Source: Acidobacteriota bacterium (GTDB lineage Bacteria; Acidobacteriota; Thermoanaerobaculia; Multivoradales; JAHZIX01). From it: a DNA stretch of 11,784 nucleotides. Below, piece after piece: positions 6,333 through 11,784 of this stretch. Below the pieces are notes generated by a model, which worked only from the letters and a program-made list of their open reading frames with translations, was not told the DNA's origin and did no database searches. A program made the position numbers and the translations under genes. Numbering within the stretch: position 1 is the first letter of the stretch; every line of letters begins with the position of its first letter. The DNA is taken from assembly GCA_020439725.1 (NCBI GenBank), contig JAGQSE010000564.1, forward strand, positions 8,569 through 20,352, given 5' to 3'.

Positions 6333-6525
6333 GCTGCAAGGCCCGTGGCCAGCGACAATGGCCCCATTACGAATCTCTGCGGTGTCGCTATTGGGGCATT
6401 GCTCAAGGTTTTCGGCTATCCTGCCTGAGATCCCTACTGCTACGTCGAGCTTCGCAGCCTGCAAGGCAGCGACGCTCGGAGTCGCCTCCGAGGGACGTCG
6501 AGAAATCTCTCCCGAAAGGACGCCC
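6333..6525. other. Intergenic leader region of the secreted-protein gene
   Basis: The 193 bases between the DUF5946-like and secreted-protein genes are somewhat richer in A/T than their surroundings and probably contain the promoter of the downstream gene. I could not find a -35/-10 pair with acceptable spacing. AAAGGA at 6515-6520 is the ribosome site for the ATG at 6526. Confidence 0.4.
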
Positions 6526-7797
6526 ATGCTCAACCTGCATTCCAAGGGTTTCTGTCGTTCCGATGGCAGCAAGCTCCGTTTTCATGCCGGCGCGGGCATG
6601 CTGCTGGTGGCTTGCCTCGCTGCGATGATCCTGTTTCTGCTCCCGAGCGCCGCCGAGGCGCAGGAGACGGAGCTGGAAGTGCATAGGGAGGCCAACGGCT
6701 GGCGAATCCTTGAGGTACCAAAGACCGCTACGAACCAGAGTTCCGAGGGTGCAACCAGCGGGTTTCGCGGCACGGTGACCTTCGCGGGCAGCGGTCTGCC
6801 GGTAGCCAACGTCTTGGTCGTGGCCCGGACGACCGGCGTTTTCTACAGCTACTCCAGCACCCGGACGGATTCGAATGGAGCGTACGAGTTCCCGTTTCGA
6901 GGAAGCTTCTACGTCTGGGTCAGGGACGCCGGCTCCGGCAGCTATGCGGTAGCGCAGCTCTATTCGATGATTCCGTGCATCGACCCGGACCTGTCCTGCG
7001 ACGTCACCACGGGGAACGTGGTGTCAGTACCTTCCGGAACGATCCTCGAGGGGATCGATTTTGTGGTTCAGGTCGGCGGTATTCTGAGCGGACGCTACGA
7101 TGAGGTAACGACCGGTTTCCCTGCCGGCGGTTTTCCCGATTTTCGGGTGTTCGATGACGCAGGAAACTACCTCGGGTCCCCTCGGCCCTCGTTGGTGACC
7201 GTCCAGGGCCAGCCGAGACGCGTCGAGCTCGAGCCTGTGCCTCCGGGTACGTACTATGTCGGAGCTGCGATGCGTGGCTTCAAAGATGTCGTTTATCCAG
7301 CTGTCGAGTGCCCGAATTTCGGTTGCGACGTCACTTCGGGAGCTCTTCTAGTCGTGCAAGCTCAGTCGGAGCTTACAGGACTCGATTTCCTCGTTTCGAT
7401 CAACCCCGCGGATGGAGGGGCGATCTCGGGTACGGTTACTTCCGAGGCCAAGGATCCGGACTTTCGTCCCAGGATCAATGCCATCGAGCCGGTCTTTCCA
7501 GCGATTCTCGCGAGCTCTTTCGGCAGCCCGGGTCCATATGTCATCGCGGGTCAGATTCCGGGTCGAATTCGTGTCTCCGCCGAGGCTCCTGGGTATGTCA
7601 CCGAGTACTACAACAATCATCCGTGTCACACGGACCTGGCCGGAAACGGAAGCTGCGAATTCCCTCCGGTTGATTCTGTTGAGATTCGATCTGGCGTCAT
7701 TACGGGTGGGGTCGACTTCGTCCTCCGCACGTTCCCGATCTTCTCCGATGGGTTCGAGGCCGGTGGTACCGGAGCCTGGTCCGTGACTTCGCCCTGA
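6526..7797 (+). CDS. Secreted protein with three carboxypeptidase-regulatory-like modules
   Basis: A 423-residue exported protein. Residues 1-45 form a long signal peptide: charged start, hydrophobic MLLVACLAAMILFLLP (25-40), and AEA at 43-45 as a signal-peptidase I site. Three tandem beta-sandwich modules follow (about 79-182, 186-291, 299-401), each opening with a G-x-V/Y strand like carboxypeptidase regulatory-like domains and closing with a Cys pair and a G[ILV]DF strand. The protein ends IFSDGFEAGGTGAWSVTSP, resembling DGFExGxxxxW tails at the ends of exported proteins in several Gram-negative groups and possibly a sorting signal. The ATG at 6526 has AAAGGA five bases upstream; the in-frame sequence before it is not protein-like. 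Codon use is more mixed than in the flanking operons. No catalytic residues are evident, so an adhesive or structural surface role is likely but unproven. Confidence 0.82.
   Translation: MLNLHSKGFCRSDGSKLRFHAGAGMLLVACLAAMILFLLPSAAEAQETELEVHREANGWRILEVPKTATNQSSEGATSGFRGTVTFAGSGLPVANVLVVARTTGVFYSYSSTRTDSNGAYEFPFRGSFYVWVRDAGSGSYAVAQLYSMIPCIDPDLSCDVTTGNVVSVPSGTILEGIDFVVQVGGILSGRYDEVTTGFPAGGFPDFRVFDDAGNYLGSPRPSLVTVQGQPRRVELEPVPPGTYYVGAAMRGFKDVVYPAVECPNFGCDVTSGALLVVQAQSELTGLDFLVSINPADGGAISGTVTSEAKDPDFRPRINAIEPVFPAILASSFGSPGPYVIAGQIPGRIRVSAEAPGYVTEYYNNHPCHTDLAGNGSCEFPPVDSVEIRSGVITGGVDFVLRTFPIFSDGFEAGGTGAWSVTSP
6760..7728 (+). repeat. Three tandem Cys-pair protein modules (coding repeat)
   Basis: Bases 6760-7071, 7081-7398 and 7420-7728 encode three diverged copies. 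Each carries Yxxx[PE]C (Tyr146-Cys151, Tyr257-Cys262, Tyr362-Cys367), a second Cys at 158, 267 or 377, then about 18-20 residues to GIDF (176), GLDF (285) or GVDF (395). The Cys pairs could form one disulphide per module after export. Similarity is at the protein level and not obvious in DNA, so duplication is old. Confidence 0.75.
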
Positions 7798-8122
7798 CGG
7801 AAGGCACCGTACCAGCCAGCTAGCGCTCGCCCCGAGGCAGACCGACCCGCGTTCTCGAGGAGGAGCGCCCCGGTCGGGGTGTGTCCTGTCGAGCCTAGAG
7901 CCGTGGTCTCGCATCCGGGCTTCCTTCCCAACCAGCCCGTCGATGACCCCAAGATCCCCGACACTCAGGAGCCCGCTGACCTGATGGTCACCCGGTTTGG
8001 TGAGCTCCCGGTGCTCGATGGACACGTCTCGGTGGCGTCCGCTGGGCCCCGCGCGGCGCTCGGGATCACGCGATTGCGAGCGGCGGGTTGGCGCATGCTA
8101 CGCGGCCGAGATCGAGAGTGGT
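7798..8122. other. Intergenic region between converging genes, nothing convincing
   Basis: The 325 bases between the secreted-protein gene and the minus-strand operon show no frame with family features on either strand. The only structure noted is a compact GC palindrome CCCCGGTCGGGG (7868-7879), a possible but weak terminator stem. A decayed gene cannot be excluded. Confidence 0.5.
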
Positions 8123-9670
8123 CTAGACGCCGCGGAGCCGCGGCAGGGCGGTGCGCACCTGGTCCGGCGTCAGCCCGAGGAGCTGCGCCCTCTCGACCAG
8201 GACGTCGAGATCGAGGGGGTAGAGATTCCGTCGCGCCGGGTCACCGAGCCCGGCCACGTCGCGCGGTGCCACGGCGGCGAGGAGCCAGCGCTCGAAGCTC
8301 GCCGCGTCCTCACCGGTTTCAAGATGGGCTGCGGCCTCGGCGGGGAGAGGCCCCAAGACCGGGTCGCCGGCACCGAGGAAGCCCCGCCAGTGGGGCCTGG
8401 GGAGGTCGGGAAGCAAGCGCTGCTCGGATTCGGCGAAGCTCGCTGCGGCGAAATAGAGAAAGGTGAGCGCGGCGAAGCGCGGGAAGTCGTTCAAGGTGCG
8501 ATACGCGGCGCCGATCAAGGCCTCGATCCAGTCCGCCTCGGTCTCGAGGAGGGCTGCGTACCGTTCCGTCGGAGCTTCGTCGCACAGGACGTCGGCGAGG
8601 CGTTCGACGGCGAGCAGGCTCCAGGCGATGCCCGTCGAGAACAGCGGGTCGAAGAAGGCGTAGGCGTGGGGCAGAAGAAAGAAGCCCTCGCCGGCGGCGG
8701 TGCAGCGGCGATACTGGAGGCGAGGAATCGTTGCCAGCTCGCGCACCGGCTCCGCCGTCGTGAAGCAGCGTGCCAAGGTCGGATAGCGGTCGAGGACGCC
8801 GCGCCAGATCTCCGTTGGCGATGCTCCAGAGATCCGTGCCAGCTCGTCGCCGTGGAGCACCAGACCACAACTCACCACCTGCCGTCCCGACCCCTCTCGG
8901 TCGAAGGGCAGAGCGTAGACCCAGCCCTCGTCGAGCAGGTGGTGCACCGCCGCGGCCTCGTCTGGATAGGGCCCCGGGTCGAGCCGCGCCCCCGTCGCCC
9001 GAGCCACCTCGGGGAACGGCGCAAGACCCGTGAAATGGCCGTAGACCAGCCCGCTCGAGAAGGGCACCTGGCGCTCTCCGAGATCGATGTGCCCTGCCAG
9101 GAATCCACGGCCACCGCTCGCATCGACGACGCGGCTAGCCGACAGCTCGACCCGACCTCTCGGGTCTCGTCCCACGAGCCGGAAGCCGTCGCTTGCCCGT
9201 TCGAGGCCGTCGAGCTCGGTCTCGTCACGATAGGTGACTCCGGCCGCCACCGCCTCGCGCACCAGGTGGGCGTCGACGTCGGCGCGGAGCCAGTGCGCGT
9301 CGGCGACGTGGTCGTCAGGGCTCGCCGCGACCAGCAGGCGATGCTCGTTGGCGGCGGTGTTGGTGAACTCGGCGTCCGGGTGGTGGCGGTAGAAGGTGAA
9401 GCCGCGCTTCAAGCCCCGCCGTAGCTGCGGCAGCCGCTTCTGCCAGCGCCCCCAGGCGGCCAGGGCATGGAGGTCGGGGAGGTCCCAGCGCGCGGCCAGC
9501 CGCTCGAGGGACAGCGCCGCCAGCGGCGTCGACGACTCGCCGAGGGCGAAGCGAGGGTGTCGGCCACGCTCGACCAGGACCACGGACAGCCTGCGTCGCG
9601 CCAAGACCCGCGCCAGGATCGAGCCGGCAAAGCCCGAGCCGACGATGGCGACGTCGAAGCGTGGACTCAT
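8123..9670 (-). CDS. Flavin-dependent halogenase/monooxygenase-like oxidoreductase
   Basis: A 515-residue FAD protein of the tryptophan-halogenase / p-hydroxybenzoate-hydroxylase superfamily. GSGFAG (11-16) is the FAD-binding GxGxxG loop, VERGRHPRF (33-41) ends its second strand, and GESSTP (44-49) is the halogenase-type GES[ST]xP. FFDPLFSTG (339-347) matches the second flavin-contact motif. WVYALP (250-255) lies where halogenases have WxWxIP, with Tyr for the second Trp and Leu for Ile. LKRGFTF (87-93) resembles the K-x-G-x-x-F region bearing the catalytic lysine in some halogenases, making Lys88 a candidate. Whether it halogenates, hydroxylates or oxidises is undecided. The ATG at 9670 overlaps the stop of the radical SAM gene as ATGA; the frame remains open upstream across that gene but this is not coding. 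It is the last gene of a three-gene operon. Confidence 0.82.
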   Translation of the reverse strand: MSPRFDVAIVGSGFAGSILARVLARRRLSVVLVERGRHPRFALGESSTPLAALSLERLAARWDLPDLHALAAWGRWQKRLPQLRRGLKRGFTFYRHHPDAEFTNTAANEHRLLVAASPDDHVADAHWLRADVDAHLVREAVAAGVTYRDETELDGLERASDGFRLVGRDPRGRVELSASRVVDASGGRGFLAGHIDLGERQVPFSSGLVYGHFTGLAPFPEVARATGARLDPGPYPDEAAAVHHLLDEGWVYALPFDREGSGRQVVSCGLVLHGDELARISGASPTEIWRGVLDRYPTLARCFTTAEPVRELATIPRLQYRRCTAAGEGFFLLPHAYAFFDPLFSTGIAWSLLAVERLADVLCDEAPTERYAALLETEADWIEALIGAAYRTLNDFPRFAALTFLYFAAASFAESEQRLLPDLPRPHWRGFLGAGDPVLGPLPAEAAAHLETGEDAASFERWLLAAVAPRDVAGLGDPARRNLYPLDLDVLVERAQLLGLTPDQVRTALPRLRGV

Positions 9671-10665
9671 CGTTGCTCCACCGGCTCGCCTTCGCCGCAC
9701 CGGGCACACTCGATCCGAGGCTCGGTCCTGCCGGTGAGACCGATGCGTTCGATGCGCTCGCGACGGGTGCCAGCACACTCGGGGCAGGTCGCCAGCCGTT
9801 CGAGGTCCCAGGGGTCGGCAGCGACCACCGCGGCCGCGCCGGCGAGCTCGAGCGAGCGATCGAGGGCTTCCTCGATCTCGCCCACCGTCGGTGCCCGCCA
9901 CTCCCCGCGCCCCGCCAGCACCTCGAGGGCGCCATTGCCGCCACGCACCGGGATCAGCGAGACATGCCGCGCTCCGAGCTCGAGGGCGAAGCGCACCGTG
10001 TCGAGCACCGACGGCATGCGCTCGGGCTCGGGGACGTAGGGCGCGCCGACCAGGACGAAGGCGCGGAGCCCGACGCCAAAGCGCTCGAGCCGGCCCGCCG
10101 CGCGCTCGAGATCGCCGCGGGTGGCTCCCTTGCCGAGGCGTGGGAGCGCGCGCGGGTGCACGCTCTCGAACCCCATCGCCACCTCGAGCCGCCCGTCCTG
10201 GCGCCCGGCGAGCCGCTCTGCGAAGTGCCGGCAGCGCTCTCCCACCAGCTTCGGGTGGCACTCGACGACGACCCGGTCGAAGGGCTCGGCGAGCCGCGCC
10301 AGCGCCTCGTCGTCGATCTCGGGAACCGCCCGCGGCTCGAAGAAGTTCGAGGCGTTGTAGAGCTTGAGGCAGGCGTCGGGTTCGGGGGGCGAGGTCTGTC
10401 GCTCGAGGACGCGGCGGAGCTGCTCGGGCAGGGCGCCGGGCGGGGTCGCTTCGTCGAGCGTGTGTTGCCAGAGGTCGCAGAAGACACAGGTGTAGGGGCA
10501 CTCGGCGCCGGTCAGAAAGACGGTCAACGCGGCCCGGGTGCCGCCCGCGAGGCGGCGCTCGCGTTCGAGGTTCCAGGGTGGCTCGGCCCAGGGATCAGCC
10601 GCCGGCTTGGCACCGCGGAGCGCGCGGATCGTCGTCGCTGACAGCGCGCTGGGCGAGTCCGCCAC
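9667..10665 (-). CDS. Radical SAM protein with C-terminal four-Cys site
   Basis: A 332-residue enzyme. CPYTCVFC gives the radical SAM CxxxCxxC at Cys56, Cys60 and Cys63, binding the 4Fe-4S cluster that cleaves S-adenosylmethionine. KLYNASNFFEP (about 101-111), VVVECHPKLVGERC and GRLEVAMGFESVHP are further strands of the partial TIM barrel, and AFVLVGAPYVPEPE and SLIPVRGGNG follow. The C-terminus adds CPEC (294-297) and CARC (320-323), likely a zinc ribbon or auxiliary metal site. The reaction and substrate are unknown. The start is set at GTG 10663-10665, seven bases after the stop of the upstream asparagine-synthetase-like gene; the ribosome site is weak (GAGCGGG) and the frame stays open further upstream, so translation may be coupled. 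The stop overlaps the flavoprotein ATG. Confidence 0.85.
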   Translation of the reverse strand: MADSPSALSATTIRALRGAKPAADPWAEPPWNLERERRLAGGTRAALTVFLTGAECPYTCVFCDLWQHTLDEATPPGALPEQLRRVLERQTSPPEPDACLKLYNASNFFEPRAVPEIDDEALARLAEPFDRVVVECHPKLVGERCRHFAERLAGRQDGRLEVAMGFESVHPRALPRLGKGATRGDLERAAGRLERFGVGLRAFVLVGAPYVPEPERMPSVLDTVRFALELGARHVSLIPVRGGNGALEVLAGRGEWRAPTVGEIEEALDRSLELAGAAAVVAADPWDLERLATCPECAGTRRERIERIGLTGRTEPRIECARCGEGEPVEQR

Positions 10666-10672
10666 GACCCGC

Positions 10673-11784
10673 TCAGCGCGGCAGGTGGAGCGCCAGGTAA
10701 TGCTGCCGGTAGCGGTGCGGCGAGGTCTCACGGAGGACATCGACCAGCTCCGGCGCCACCGCACCATGCTGGAAGCGGCGCTTCTCGAAGACCGGCATCT
10801 CGATCCCCAGGACCTGCCGGATGCCGCGGCTCAGGACCTCGCCCTTGAGGCTGTAGAGCCGCTCGTGACTGCCCCGGGTCAGCTCGTCGAAGGGGATCGC
10901 CTCCGCCGCCGCGATCACCCGCGGCGCGGTCAGCGGGCTGAAGGTGAGGAAGCCCAGCCGGCGGGCCGGGGCCCAACCGCGGACACAGCCGCGGCTCAGG
11001 CCTCCCGAGTAGGTCAGCGAGTGCTTGACCGCCTCGACCCCCCAGCCCTCCTGGTAGAGCATCGAGTTGCCCACGACGCTGCGGATGGTCAGCTCGCGGT
11101 TCTCCTCGATGGGGTAGTCCTTGAGGTTCTCGTCGCCGCCGTCGCCGTCCGCCAGCAGCCGCCACGACGGGTAGCGCCGCCGGATCCCCTCGAGCGCAGC
11201 CAGCACCGCCGCCGCGCACTCGACGTCGAGGGGCTTGTAGTCCTCGATGACCTCGACGGCCCAGAGCGGGTCGAGGGCGTCGGCGGGCGCTTCGATGACC
11301 TCGCCGAGCATCTCGAGGTCGACGCGGCGGAGGAACTCGCGCGCCTGCTCGAGATCGTCGCCGCCACCCGCCACCGCCAGCGTGAAAGCCTTGAGCCGCG
11401 ACGGGCTTTGCCCGAGGGCAAGGAGCTGGTGGTAGATCGTCAGGAGCACCGCCCCGCTGTCCGCACCGCCCGAGAACAGCACACCCAGCGGCTCGTCGGC
11501 GGGCACGCTCTCGAGCCAGCTACGGACCTCGGTGACCAGAGCCTCGACATAGCGCTCGCCGATCAGGTCGAGATCGCCGGGGAGCACCGCCGCCGGCGGG
11601 TCGAAGAAGCGCCGGTGCTCCGGGTTGGGGTCCGGGCAGCCGATGAGCCGCAGCGTGGTCACGTGGTGCGCCGGCACCATGCGCGTGTAAGAGGGGTGGA
11701 ATTGATCCTCGTAACCCTCGGCGGCCAACGCTTCGTGGATGCTGTCGATGCGGTCCGAGACCACCAGCATCGGCCCGTCCTTCT
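10673..11784 (-). CDS. Asparagine-synthetase-like amidotransferase, probably 5' partial
   Basis: At least 365 residues (counted from ATG 11770) of an asparagine synthase B C-terminal domain. SGGADS (100-105) is the pyrophosphate-binding P-loop of ATP-adenylating enzymes, and LADGDGGDENLKDY (206-219) corresponds to the GEGADE(x)FxGY region of AsnB with altered residues. EKRRFQHGA (329-337) sits where AsnB has its active-site Lys segment. Residues 1-45 (VVSDRIDS...MVPAHHVTTL) look like the end of the N-terminal glutaminase-fold domain, and the frame stays open to the edge, so the true start probably lies outside; however AAGGA sits seven bases before ATG 11770. The family uses ATP to activate a carboxylate for amide formation, including in lasso-peptide and antibiotic pathways. 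The substrate is unknown. First gene of the operon visible here. Confidence 0.8.
   Translation of the reverse strand, partial: KDGPMLVVSDRIDSIHEALAAEGYEDQFHPSYTRMVPAHHVTTLRLIGCPDPNPEHRRFFDPPAAVLPGDLDLIGERYVEALVTEVRSWLESVPADEPLGVLFSGGADSGAVLLTIYHQLLALGQSPSRLKAFTLAVAGGGDDLEQAREFLRRVDLEMLGEVIEAPADALDPLWAVEVIEDYKPLDVECAAAVLAALEGIRRRYPSWRLLADGDGGDENLKDYPIEENRELTIRSVVGNSMLYQEGWGVEAVKHSLTYSGGLSRGCVRGWAPARRLGFLTFSPLTAPRVIAAAEAIPFDELTRGSHERLYSLKGEVLSRGIRQVLGIEMPVFEKRRFQHGAVAPELVDVLRETSPHRYRQHYLALHLPR

Noticed and set aside
6196..6525. Upstream extension of the secreted-protein frame
   Set aside because: It overlaps the end of the DUF5946-like gene in another frame, and a signal peptide plus ribosome site place the start at 6526.
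7348..8025. Minus-strand open frame crossing the end of the secreted-protein gene and the following gap
   Set aside because: No family motif or ribosome site, and most of it is antisense to a real gene; considered as a decayed gene but unsupported.
7997..9424. Long plus-strand open frame (475 codons) opposite the flavoprotein
   Set aside because: It is an antisense shadow rich in Glu/Gly/Arg/Val with no recognisable domain.
9671..10501. Upstream in-frame extension of the flavoprotein to 792 residues
   Set aside because: The extension is Arg/Pro/Ala-rich, overlaps the radical SAM gene in another frame, and the FAD-binding fold begins right after the ATG at 9670.
9661..10641. Plus-strand open frame of 326 codons opposite the radical SAM gene
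   Set aside because: Antisense shadow; the minus strand carries the radical SAM cysteines and conserved barrel motifs.
1..11784. tRNA, rRNA, CRISPR arrays or intact insertion sequences
   Set aside because: No cloverleaf-like sequence, regularly spaced direct repeats, transposase motifs or terminal inverted repeats were found by eye in the gaps.

Overview
The window is GC-rich bacterial chromosome, with strong G/C bias at third codon positions, short intergenic gaps and several ATGA-type overlaps. The gene content (tandem tail-collar/Mdp proteins, a secreted protein with regulatory-like beta modules and a DGFE...W C-terminal tail, a DUF5946-type protein) would fit an Acidobacteriota-like or similar soil/aquatic high-GC lineage. 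This is an impression from gene families; no rRNA or other phylogenetic marker is present.

Layout. (1) 1-882, plus strand: two tandem phage tail-collar (microcystin-dependent-protein-like) genes, the first cut by the window edge, followed by a strong hairpin region. (2) 976-3045, minus strand: a TauE/SafE-type membrane permease followed by an atypical extended SDR (NAD-dependent epimerase-like), probably one transcript. (3) 3046-3209: a divergent control region with a perfect 17-nt palindrome just before a haloalkane dehalogenase gene (3210-4103, plus). (4) 4104-8122: an accessory-looking stretch with longer non-coding gaps and more mixed codon use. It holds an unrecognised 178-aa gene, a FitAB/VapBC-type toxin-antitoxin pair whose PIN toxin is interrupted by an in-frame TAA, a DUF5946-like gene, and a 423-aa secreted protein with three tandem Cys-pair modules. 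(5) 8123-11784, minus strand: a compact three-gene operon encoding an asparagine-synthetase-like amidotransferase (5' end probably beyond the window), a radical SAM protein with a C-terminal four-Cys site, and a flavin-dependent halogenase/monooxygenase-like protein.

How the genes may work together. The operon at 8123-11784 is the best candidate for an undescribed pathway. An ATP-dependent amide-forming enzyme, a radical SAM enzyme and a flavin monooxygenase/halogenase are co-transcribed with a 7-nt gap and a 4-nt overlap, which suggests tailoring of one common small molecule; the substrate cannot be read from sequence. The toxin-antitoxin locus appears to have lost its toxin while the antitoxin reading frame is intact. 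The dehalogenase carries the full set of catalytic and halide-binding residues expected for subfamily HLD-I. No tRNA, rRNA, CRISPR array or intact insertion sequence was seen.
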